The notes below the pieces were generated by a model, which saw only the letters and a list, made by a program, of their open reading frames with translations, was not told the DNA's origin and did no database searches. The position numbers and the translations under genes are program-made. Source: Anaerolineaceae bacterium (GTDB lineage: Bacteria; Chloroflexota; Anaerolineae; Aggregatilineales; Phototrophicaceae). Taken from it: DNA of 64,000 bases. The stretch spans positions 1 through 64,000 of the forward strand of contig JACKCH010000019.1 in the NCBI GenBank assembly GCA_020634115.1, in the 5' to 3' direction. Each line of letters opens with the position of its first letter. Within the stretch, counting starts at the first letter, position 1. Of the stretch, positions 24,556 through 32,276 are shown piece by piece.

Positions 24556-25725
24556 TTACCGGCGGCTCTGATCATGCCCACAGCGCAGGCAGCGCCCTTT
24601 ATGAAAGCCCACCGCCGTATTGCAGTGAATACAGCTCACCCGCTGGTTCTCGTGGTAAAGCGCCGCGCTTTGCTGATTCCAGTAACGTAGCATCTGGTTA
24701 GCACGCGGCATCAGACCGCCACAGGTTTCACAGTAGTAGCCTCCAGCGAGCGCTGCCCGGCTCAGGCTACCGCATGACCGGCAGTAAATCCCCTGGCGGG
24801 ACGATTTTTCCTGTCGGTAGCTTTCCACATATTTGCGGATCGTGCCGATATGCAGGCCGTACACGTAGTCCGAGGTGCTGCTGACATTGCGCGTAATCAT
24901 GCCCAGAATATACTGACGGTCATCCAGGATAGGCGCGCCGCCCGCGTCCGTGAGTTTTTCGTGGGGGATATTGGTGGGGAACCAGTGCGCCGGTAAAACC
25001 CGCCGTGTGGTACGGCGCTTGCCCCGCAGACTGTTGCCGCTATAGGTGATGACCATCAGCGGGGTATCTTCCGGTACGCGCGGGAGAATGCTCACCGGCA
25101 TCAGGTCGTTTACCGTATGTTCCACCTGAATCAGCGCCAGGTCAATTTCCGGGTACGCTCGCACCACCTGCCCTAAAAACTGGCGTCCGGTTTCCATCTC
25201 AATCGTGACCTGTTCAATCCCGCCAACGGTGTAACGGGTGGTCGCCAGCAGGCCGTCATGCTCAACGAAAAAAGCTGTACCAGGGCCGTTTGGCCCCCCA
25301 AAAATCCCGGCCAGTCGGTATGCACCCGCATAGGATGCGTTCCCGTAATTTGCGGGAGCGGCGGGGAACTGTCCGGTGCCGCTCCCTGTGTAAGGACGGG
25401 AGTCTCCAGGGTTGATTGACGGCTCGGTGAAACCCGGCATTGTTGGTGGGGGTTGTGTGCCGCGCTGCATCATATCCGCATTATACAACTCAGCCAGTTT
25501 CTGCCGGGCCAGTGGGTTCTGGGAGTCGGCGGTCAACGCTTCGTTATAACATTGCAGTCTGAATTCACGATCCAGCTTGGTTTCGGCCAGGTAGACCAGG
25601 GCAGTCGCTCGCAGGCTGCCCGTGAGTTCGCGACTTTTCAGCGCGATTCGCAACAATCGCGCTCCATCTTCAAGATGGCCGTCTTTCACAGCCTGAATAC
25701 CCAGATTCATAGAATGTAACGGCAT
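24556..25725 (-). CDS. Trypsin-fold protein lacking catalytic residues, with TPR-like start and zinc ribbons
   Basis: A 389-residue protein. Residues 1-90 are helical and TPR-like, then comes a proline/glycine-rich linker (90-135). Residues 136-300 form a chymotrypsin-like domain (GPGTAFFVEHDGLLATTRYT, EIDLALIQVE, KLTDAGGAPILDDRQYILGM). The catalytic histidine is replaced by tyrosine (Y165) and the serine by alanine (A261, DAGGAP in place of GDSGGP); the aspartate (D195) remains. It should therefore be a binding or scaffold protein. The C-terminus has two four-cysteine zinc ribbons (C315, C318, C332, C335; C365, C368, C379, C382). No signal peptide, so cytoplasmic. ATG at 25725 with GGGGG upstream is preferred over GTG at 25737. 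Confidence 0.75.
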   Translation of the reverse strand: MPLHSMNLGIQAVKDGHLEDGARLLRIALKSRELTGSLRATALVYLAETKLDREFRLQCYNEALTADSQNPLARQKLAELYNADMMQRGTQPPPTMPGFTEPSINPGDSRPYTGSGTGQFPAAPANYGNASYAGAYRLAGIFGGPNGPGTAFFVEHDGLLATTRYTVGGIEQVTIEMETGRQFLGQVVRAYPEIDLALIQVEHTVNDLMPVSILPRVPEDTPLMVITYSGNSLRGKRRTTRRVLPAHWFPTNIPHEKLTDAGGAPILDDRQYILGMITRNVSSTSDYVYGLHIGTIRKYVESYRQEKSSRQGIYCRSCGSLSRAALAGGYYCETCGGLMPRANQMLRYWNQQSAALYHENQRVSCIHCNTAVGFHKGRCLRCGHDQSRR

Positions 25726-25804
25726 GAAATCCCCCACCGTCAGAATGATCTATTGTCATTATAGACTCAAACGGTGTTCTGCACACTGCTTGTAAGTGTG
25801 GATT

Positions 25805-26932
25805 TCACTCAACTCTGAGCCATTCTTCTTCAGGGATTTGTTGCTCTGGTAGTCTGACCACCTGGAAGAAGGTTTTGCCCGGTTTGAAGTACAAAAATTC
25901 CCCCTCGTTTGTCCGCAGCGCGAGTAAATCCTGGCGTGTCGGGCGTATCCAGCGGCCATTATATTGCTGCCCATCTCGAAAGAGGATCGCATCACCTTCG
26001 AACCACAGGACAATTTCGATACTGTAGCTCACACTGTCCTGGAACTGACTTTCGACGATGTCCGTGTACTGGTGGTCGGCGTAAATCACCACCACGTTCG
26101 CAGCGGTCACTTGCTGGCCAGTATTGGCATCATAATGCCCCAGACCGTCCGCGAAACGGTAGTACAGGCCGGTTTCCGAGTTGTACTCCCATTGGACACG
26201 GGTTGCCCGGTAGCGCAGGTCAATCACATTGGCCGGGCCGACACTGCCAAGCGGTGGGTCTGGGCTGAAAGCCATGCCGTGCAGGTCTGGTCGCTGGTTT
26301 ACCCCTTCCTCAGTCGCCAACTGCCAGAGCGCGTTGGGATTGGTAAACATATTGTGAGGAATGGGGATACTCTCGTCGCGCCAGAAGTAGGGGAGTCCAT
26401 AGAGGACACCCTTATAAAGCCGGTCAGCGAACTCAGATTGATTTAATCTGTCTTCCACACCGATGCTCGCGCCGGAAAACGCCAGCAAACTCTGGTACAT
26501 CGGCATCAGTTCGTAGTCAATCAGGCGGGCACTGCGGATAGATCCCACCCGGTCGGGGGCCTGCCCGTAAAATATCGCTGAAAAGCGGGTGAGGCCGCCT
26601 TCGGCATAATGCTCGAACACCAGATCAGCCGCGCCAATACCTGCCTGGGGGCGGACGATGGGCGGCGCATTAGAAATCTTCGCCAGGATAGGTCGCCGTT
26701 CCAATGCAGCGGCGTCGGCGACCAGTAGCCCGGTCAGCGGGTTGACTCCCGGCGCGAAAATGTCAGGCCCAATCACGCCGGGAACCAAGGTAGGCTCTGG
26801 TGTGTTAGTGGGCATGTCCGGCGTGGGAATAGCGGTAATGGCGGAGAGATCAACCGTATAACAGGCTGTCGTCAGCCCTAAAATACTCATCACAATCAGT
26901 TGTTTGATTATCTGCTTCCTGTGCGCCATCAT
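25805..26932 (-). CDS. DUF3048 domain-containing lipoprotein
   Basis: A 375-residue lipoprotein. The signal is basic (MMAHRKQ) plus hydrophobic with lipobox LTTAC, so cysteine 24 would be lipidated. A threonine/proline linker (30-50) leads to a domain with NPLTGLLV, RRPILAKISNAP, ADLVFEHYAEGGLTRFSAIF and DRVGSIRSARLIDYEL, the signature of DUF3048 (YerB-like) proteins. Their role is unknown; they are surface-exposed and widespread in Firmicutes and Chloroflexota. It is transcribed away from the DUF4388 cluster. Confidence 0.85.
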   Translation of the reverse strand: MMAHRKQIIKQLIVMSILGLTTACYTVDLSAITAIPTPDMPTNTPEPTLVPGVIGPDIFAPGVNPLTGLLVADAAALERRPILAKISNAPPIVRPQAGIGAADLVFEHYAEGGLTRFSAIFYGQAPDRVGSIRSARLIDYELMPMYQSLLAFSGASIGVEDRLNQSEFADRLYKGVLYGLPYFWRDESIPIPHNMFTNPNALWQLATEEGVNQRPDLHGMAFSPDPPLGSVGPANVIDLRYRATRVQWEYNSETGLYYRFADGLGHYDANTGQQVTAANVVVIYADHQYTDIVESQFQDSVSYSIEIVLWFEGDAILFRDGQQYNGRWIRPTRQDLLALRTNEGEFLYFKPGKTFFQVVRLPEQQIPEEEWLRVE

Positions 26933-27102
26933 TCAACTTCCAATAAAATCAGTATTATCCCGTATGTCAATTGTCCTATGTTGCACTTTGGATTAAAATG
27001 CAAAGGAAGGGCTGTTTTTGTTCCTGAAAATGGGGTTCGCGTCTCCGGTCTGGTCACTGTGCCGCCGAACGGAATTGAAATTCGTTCCCGTAAAGCGATT
27101 GG

Positions 27103-27131
27103 TTGACTCGATTTTAGGCGCAAGCTATAAT
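27103..27131 (+). promoter_or_regulatory. Predicted strong promoter of the DUF4388-GTPase cluster
   Basis: TTGACT (27103-27108) and TATAAT (27126-27131) are 17 bases apart, close to full consensus. Transcription would start near 27138, giving a leader of about 78 bases to the ATG at 27216. The rest of the 283-base gap (26933-27215) shows no gene. Confidence 0.7.
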
Positions 27132-27215
27132 CCCTAATATACGTTATATCTTCAGGAAATAGTTATACTCATAATGCTCCGGGTGCCCTGAATTCGGAAA
27201 CTGTGGAGGGCCTAG

Positions 27216-28097
27216 ATGCCGCTACAAGGCAATTTACGAGATTTTAGCACAACACAACTGCTGAATCTCATCAATCTCGCCGGGAAATCCGGCACTTTGA
27301 CCTTTTTTGAAGGGAAACGGACCGGCGAAGTAGAAAATCTGGGCGACCAAAAGCGGGAGCGCATTGTTGCCGGGTCAGAACGTGCCGCGATGTCGTTTCG
27401 TTCCGGCAAATTGGTGTTCGCCATGATGAGCGGACAGGATGGTAGTCTGATTTCTGTCCTCAACAAGGCCGGTAAATTGACCGACGAGCAGGCACGGATT
27501 ATCCGCGAACGTGCGAAAAACACAACGGATAAGGCATTAGCACTACTGCTCATCAACGCGAATTATGTCAGCCAGAACGATGTGGTGACCTGTATCCAGC
27601 AGCATACACTGGACGTGGTTTATAATCTCATGTCGTGGAACGATAATCCGTTCCGGTTGGACGAAGATGTGCAGGCTGATACCGCCCGTATTCAGGTGCC
27701 GATTGACCTGGAAAATGTCATTATTGAGGGAGCGCGCCGTATTCGGGAGATCTCTGAGTTAAACCAGCACCTCCCGAACCTGGATATGGCGCTGAAGTTC
27801 CCGGAAAATCCCAAAGAGAAGTTCAAGGGAATCCACCTTAGCGTGGAAGAATGGCGGGTTGTCTCGTTTGTCAACCCTAAGAACACCATCCGCCAGATTG
27901 CCAAGGCCAACAATATGTCGGAAATTGAAATCCGGCGTGTGGTCTACGGGTTAGAACAGGCAGGGTTGGTTGAACTGGTGAAGCCGCCGGGCATGGAACA
28001 GGCTGCTGCCAGTGAACGTCGCCGCCGTCCGCCGCAGAAGCCGCAGGTACAGCGGGTGACAGTGAACAGGCTGATTGATAAAATCCGGTCTATTTAG
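27216..28097 (+). CDS. DUF4388 (PATAN) domain regulator
   Basis: A 293-residue cytoplasmic protein. Residues 1-95 are a DUF4388/PATAN domain (LQGNLRDFSTTQLLNLINLA, GTLTF, FRSGKLVFAMM), found in bacterial signalling proteins. A second helical part (about 90-150) follows, then a winged-helix-like segment (LSVEEWRVVSFVNPKNTIRQ, EIEIRRVVYGLEQAGLVEL), and a basic proline-rich tail. DUF4388 proteins often accompany small GTPases, as here. It is the first gene behind the promoter at 27103-27131; the GTPase starts 47 bases later. Confidence 0.8.
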   Translation: MPLQGNLRDFSTTQLLNLINLAGKSGTLTFFEGKRTGEVENLGDQKRERIVAGSERAAMSFRSGKLVFAMMSGQDGSLISVLNKAGKLTDEQARIIRERAKNTTDKALALLLINANYVSQNDVVTCIQQHTLDVVYNLMSWNDNPFRLDEDVQADTARIQVPIDLENVIIEGARRIREISELNQHLPNLDMALKFPENPKEKFKGIHLSVEEWRVVSFVNPKNTIRQIAKANNMSEIEIRRVVYGLEQAGLVELVKPPGMEQAAASERRRRPPQKPQVQRVTVNRLIDKIRSI

Positions 28098-28144
28098 CAT
28101 CCTCAAATCCTTGCAGGGAATCACACTGGAAAAGCGAGTGCAAC

Positions 28145-28681
28145 ATGCAAACTGTTAAGATGGTTATCACAGGGCCGTTCAGCGCCGGTAAGACCGAGTT
28201 TATCCGCTCGATCAGCGAGATTGAGGTGGTTTCCACCGAGCAAAATATCTCCACGGATGCGGAAAAGAAGGAAAAAGAACAGACGACTGTGGCGATGGAT
28301 TTTGGTCGTATCACAGTAGACGATGACCTGGTTCTCTATTTGTTCGGTACACCCGGTCAGCGTCGTTTCGACTTCATGTGGGAAATCCTGGCGGAAGGGA
28401 TGCTGGGGTTCGTGGTGATGGTGGATAGCGCCAAGCCCGAAACTTTCCGTGAGGCGAAAAGCATCCTTGAAACCTTTCGCGCCTATGCGCCGACGCCTTA
28501 TGTAGTGGCGGCCAACAAGCAGGATCACCCGGATGCCTGGAGCGCCGACGACTTACGGATCGCGCTGCGGATTGAAGAAGGTGTCAAACTGCTGCCGTGT
28601 GTCGCCAAAGATAAAGAGAGCGTCAAGGGCGTTCTGCTAGAACTGCTGTACTCGATCCTGGAAGAGATGGACGCCGGTTAG
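28145..28681 (+). CDS. Ras-like small GTPase (MglA/Rup-type)
   Basis: A 178-residue single-domain GTPase. The P-loop is GPFSAGKT (residues 9-16), switch II reads LFGTPGQRRF with the DxxG aspartate replaced by glycine-threonine, and the guanine-specificity motif is NKQD. Prokaryotic Ras-like GTPases of this type regulate polarity, motility or envelope processes together with Roadblock or DUF4388 partners. No motility gene is visible in the window. It lies between the DUF4388 gene and an alpha/beta hydrolase gene, all on the plus strand. Confidence 0.85.
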   Translation: MQTVKMVITGPFSAGKTEFIRSISEIEVVSTEQNISTDAEKKEKEQTTVAMDFGRITVDDDLVLYLFGTPGQRRFDFMWEILAEGMLGFVVMVDSAKPETFREAKSILETFRAYAPTPYVVAANKQDHPDAWSADDLRIALRIEEGVKLLPCVAKDKESVKGVLLELLYSILEEMDAG

Positions 28682-28734
28682 GCTTATCCGCCTGATCTGA
28701 TTTTTGCCGGTGCATTCGCAAGGACTGTAACATT

Positions 28735-29544
28735 GTGACAATCCTGGTGACCGAACAGGGGACGGTCCATTACGAGACGTATGGTCGGGGCCGTCCGGTT
28801 CTATTGCTGCATGGTTGGTTGGGGTCCTGGTCGCTGTGGCGTAAAACCATTGAGGAATTAGGCAAGGAATTCCGTACCTATGCCCTGGATTTCTGGGGGT
28901 TTGGGGAATTAGGGGAACAGGGCGACGATTTTTCGGTTGACAATTTTGTAAATCTTGTCAGCCAGTTTATGGATCGCCTGGGTATCGTCAAAGCGCCACT
29001 AGTCGGGCATTCAATGGGCGGCACCGTTTCATTGAGTGCCGCTGTTCGTTCTCCCGAAAAAGTCGTCAAAGTGATTGTGATCGGTTCCCCGATTCATGGT
29101 GATTCGCTCAGTTTGTTGCTGCGTGTCGCCAGTCAGCCGGCATGGATTCGACTGGGGGAAACCTCGCCGCGTCTGTTTAATGTGTTTATGTCTGGCCTGC
29201 GGGTAGGGCTGCGTGGGTATTCCTACCTGCTGGCGCAGGATGGCAATCAGTTGGGAAATATGTTTTCGAACGACTTGACGAAACTCACTGTCGGGCCGTT
29301 TTTTGAGAGCATCACAACCCTGCGGCAGACGGACTTGCGCCCCCGCCTGGGCGAAGTGAAGATGCCGGTTTTAGGGATTTATGGCAAACGCGACCTGATT
29401 GTTGATCCTAAGCAATCCAGGGTGCTTAAAGAATGTATTCCCCATAGTAAAATTGCGATGTTTGAAAAATCGGGCCACTTCCCGATGTTGGATGAATCTC
29501 AACGGTTTCATGAAACCCTGCGTGAATTTCTGAATAATGGGTAA
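28735..29544 (+). CDS. Alpha/beta hydrolase
   Basis: A 269-residue alpha/beta-hydrolase. HGWLGSW is the oxyanion region, GHSMGGT holds the nucleophile serine (about S88), the acid is in GKRDLIVDP, and the histidine in KSGHFPMLDE. It most resembles esterase and C-C hydrolase members and is cytoplasmic, with no signal peptide. Start is GTG at 28735 with AAGGA upstream. Substrate is unknown. It lies 53 bases after the GTPase gene and 31 bases before the hexapeptide-protein gene. Confidence 0.85.
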   Translation: MTILVTEQGTVHYETYGRGRPVLLLHGWLGSWSLWRKTIEELGKEFRTYALDFWGFGELGEQGDDFSVDNFVNLVSQFMDRLGIVKAPLVGHSMGGTVSLSAAVRSPEKVVKVIVIGSPIHGDSLSLLLRVASQPAWIRLGETSPRLFNVFMSGLRVGLRGYSYLLAQDGNQLGNMFSNDLTKLTVGPFFESITTLRQTDLRPRLGEVKMPVLGIYGKRDLIVDPKQSRVLKECIPHSKIAMFEKSGHFPMLDESQRFHETLREFLNNG

Positions 29545-29575
29545 AATGTGAATTGGACGTGGTGGGAGTCGTGAG

Positions 29576-30928
29576 ATGTATCGTTATATTTTAGAAGACA
29601 CACGCCATGTGCCGCCATTTAATGAATCCGCCAGCCAACTGACGATTGGTACTGAACCCCTTAAGATTCACCAGGAAAATCTGTTTGCGGATGCCTTCGA
29701 CCACTGTGAATTAGGCGGTGCGTATTACAGTGTAGACCAGATACGCCACATCACTCACGGTGAAGTGATCGTCTACCGCGACAGTCTGTGGTTTGACAAG
29801 GAATTTCTGGATTACTTCATTGCTGGGGCGAAGCAGCGTGGCGGTGCGTGCCGGGCGGCTTTCCCGGCGGACGACCTGGCATACAAAACTTATACCCTGC
29901 CGTTGACGGGCGACTTTGAACGGGCAACGGATGCGGACGGCAAAACGATCTACCTGGTTGATTTATGGTATTTCCCGAATGGCTACTCTGAGGACGTTCA
30001 CCCCATCGTGATTCCCAGCGGCGCGAAGGAGAAGGGGTTCTACAGCGTCCCCGACTTCATGGCACAGAATCGCGGTGATCTGACGCACTATCTCCCGGCG
30101 CGGGCGGTGCTGTCTATCGAAAGCTGGGTGCATGTCTATTATGCCAGCGTGATTTTTGGCGTGTTTTCGCGGGGCAGTCGCTTTGAGGAGTACATCAAAA
30201 CCCACAACTTTGAGGCGCTGCGGTTGCTGTGGCGCGGCGTCATGGAGCAGAAACAGGTTCTCAGCACGTCACGAGTGGTCAAAGTCGGTAAGGATACGGT
30301 GATTCATCCCTCGGCGGAGATCAGCGGCCCGACGACGATTGGCGATAACTGTTTTATCGGCCCCGGTGTGGTGATTGATAACTGCTCGATTGGCGATAAC
30401 GTCTCGATTGACCAGGGCTGTCAGTTAATGCTGAGTACGGTGGCGAACAACTGTTTCCTGCCGTTCCGTGCTTCGTTGTATTTGACCGCCGTGATGGAAA
30501 ACACCATCATCGCTCAGAATTCTTGCCTGCAAATGTGCGTCATCGGGCGTAACACCATTATCAGCGCGGGCAGCACCTTCACCGACTTCAACATGCTTGG
30601 TGAGAAGAATTATCAGGGGCAGATCGGCCCGCGTCCGATTAAAGCCGCTAACATTCATGGTGAGATCGAAAGTTCCGGCCAATCGGTGCTGGGGAGCGCC
30701 GTCGGTCATAACTGCCGGGTTGGTTCGGGCATGGTGGTTTTCCCTGGCCGTATGATTGAGTCAGATGTGGTGTTGTTTGCGTCCGCCCATCGCCGGGTGA
30801 TTAACCGCAACGTGCGTTACGAGGAAAGCGACCACCATAACGTCAAAGTGGCGAACAGCGCCCACCGCCGCCAATACCCCCGCCCAGACGAAGTTGAGGC
30901 CGCCGAGCAGACCTGGAATACGTGGTAA
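29576..30928 (+). CDS. Left-handed beta-helix (hexapeptide) protein, possible acyl/nucleotidyl transferase
   Basis: A 450-residue protein. The N-terminal 230 residues match no recognised family (FYSVPDFMAQ, YYASVIFGVF). From about residue 235 hexapeptide repeats begin (VIHPSAEISGPTTIGDN, CFIGPGVVIDNCSIGDNVSI), continuing through NTIISAGSTF and the basic tail SAHRRVINRNVRY. Such helices occur in acyltransferases and sugar nucleotidyltransferases. No nucleotidyltransferase signature is visible at the N-terminus. The context, after a GTPase and a hydrolase, hints at an envelope or glycan role. Confidence 0.72.
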   Translation: MYRYILEDTRHVPPFNESASQLTIGTEPLKIHQENLFADAFDHCELGGAYYSVDQIRHITHGEVIVYRDSLWFDKEFLDYFIAGAKQRGGACRAAFPADDLAYKTYTLPLTGDFERATDADGKTIYLVDLWYFPNGYSEDVHPIVIPSGAKEKGFYSVPDFMAQNRGDLTHYLPARAVLSIESWVHVYYASVIFGVFSRGSRFEEYIKTHNFEALRLLWRGVMEQKQVLSTSRVVKVGKDTVIHPSAEISGPTTIGDNCFIGPGVVIDNCSIGDNVSIDQGCQLMLSTVANNCFLPFRASLYLTAVMENTIIAQNSCLQMCVIGRNTIISAGSTFTDFNMLGEKNYQGQIGPRPIKAANIHGEIESSGQSVLGSAVGHNCRVGSGMVVFPGRMIESDVVLFASAHRRVINRNVRYEESDHHNVKVANSAHRRQYPRPDEVEAAEQTWNTW

Positions 30929-30955
30929 TCTATTCCAGTCTGTCGAGTCTATTCA

Positions 30956-32206
30956 ATGCAGGATTCTCGCCTGATTGCTGATCTGCAAAATACCAATTTC
31001 CCCCAGGAAAAATTAGAGTTACTCCAAAATCATCCTATAGAAACCTATATGCAGTTGTTCGATGTGCTGCGCGATACAACAGCTACCTCGGCATTCAGAG
31101 TCGTGGCGTGTCAGGCCGTCTTTTTTCTTAGCCGTTCGGTTGACCGGAGGCGAGCCATTCCACCGTTGTTAGTTGCACTTAGGGCGGAACAGGTGGAAGT
31201 TCGCCAGAGTGCCGCAATTGCTTTGGAAATGATGCGGGCGCGACGAGCCATAGAGCCGTTTATGGTGCTGGCGCAGGATAAAATGGAAGATGTGCGCGTG
31301 CGTGTGTCGGCTGTGAAAGCACTCCTGGATGTGCGAGATGAACATATCACACCGACCATCGCAACCATTATTCGGAACATTATTTTTGATGAGTCCGAGG
31401 ACATTCAGATACGGGCCGAGGCGATTGAATGGGGATACTATCTCATAGAAGAACCTGATGCCGCTCATTTTATCAGGCTGCTATCTGAACCCGCCCCGGA
31501 TATTCGTTTCTGGACTGCATATGCGCTGGCAGACACAGGAATTGATATAGCACCTGCACAATCCGCACTGGATCGCATGGCCGCCTATGACCACAACTTG
31601 CCGGAGTTTTGGGGATGGCATCTTGACCGGGAAGCATTGATGCCCCTGGAGAAAATTTATTTTGCGCCTTATCGCCAGTTTTATTTCTGTGAGGCGGGTG
31701 AAAAGGATGAATATTCGTGGGATGTCAGCCTCATCAGCCCCGCGCCCGAATATAATCGTTTTACGTTTTTTTATCGCCAATTTCAGTCAGACTGGCGCTT
31801 CACAGTTGAACCCATACCGCCCGTCGAGTTGAACATTCCGGCGGACTGGTTAAGAGAGAAATTGCAGGCGGCCTGGAATCCCATCTCGTTTGACGCGCGT
31901 CCGGGGGATTGCCTGACTTATAGCCTGAGTTGGTTGATTCAAATTGATGGATTCAATTTGTTGGGTGGTTTACACCGCGATGGTTATGCGGTTGTTCTCA
32001 CTGGAAACCGCCGGGCAGTATGCACTTTTGCCGCCTGGTATCGTAGCATCATCCTACATTACACGCTGTATCTTTATTTCTGGGCTGGGGTAGGATTCAA
32101 GCTAGAACAGGATATGACAGCGGCGGATGTGGAACGCGCTGATCGTGAACAGGAAGCAAGGTTTATGGAAGAATGGCGGATTTTCCAAAACCGTAGCACT
32201 GGATAG
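30956..32206 (+). CDS. HEAT-repeat protein
   Basis: A 416-residue protein. Residues 1-200 are tandem helical repeats of HEAT/PBS-lyase type (RRAIPPLLVALRAEQVEVRQ, RAIEPFMVLAQDKMEDVRVR, DIQIRAEAIEWG, DIRFWTAYALAD). The remaining 200 residues are aromatic-rich and unrecognised. The repeats suggest protein-protein scaffolding. It begins 28 bases after the hexapeptide gene, probably the last member of the plus-strand cluster. It is somewhat AT-richer than its neighbours. Confidence 0.75.
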   Translation: MQDSRLIADLQNTNFPQEKLELLQNHPIETYMQLFDVLRDTTATSAFRVVACQAVFFLSRSVDRRRAIPPLLVALRAEQVEVRQSAAIALEMMRARRAIEPFMVLAQDKMEDVRVRVSAVKALLDVRDEHITPTIATIIRNIIFDESEDIQIRAEAIEWGYYLIEEPDAAHFIRLLSEPAPDIRFWTAYALADTGIDIAPAQSALDRMAAYDHNLPEFWGWHLDREALMPLEKIYFAPYRQFYFCEAGEKDEYSWDVSLISPAPEYNRFTFFYRQFQSDWRFTVEPIPPVELNIPADWLREKLQAAWNPISFDARPGDCLTYSLSWLIQIDGFNLLGGLHRDGYAVVLTGNRRAVCTFAAWYRSIILHYTLYLYFWAGVGFKLEQDMTAADVERADREQEARFMEEWRIFQNRSTG

Positions 32207-32276
32207 TTCTTGAGATGGCATGAAGTCGTGAGCAAAAACACCTTTGATTTGTATGCGACTGCCATCACTGTATTAG

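Noticed and set aside
28145..28681. The GTPase as an Era/Der-type translation GTPase
   Set aside because: It is too short, with a single domain and no KH or second G domain; the DUF4388 partner and motif layout fit the Ras-like MglA/Rup group better.
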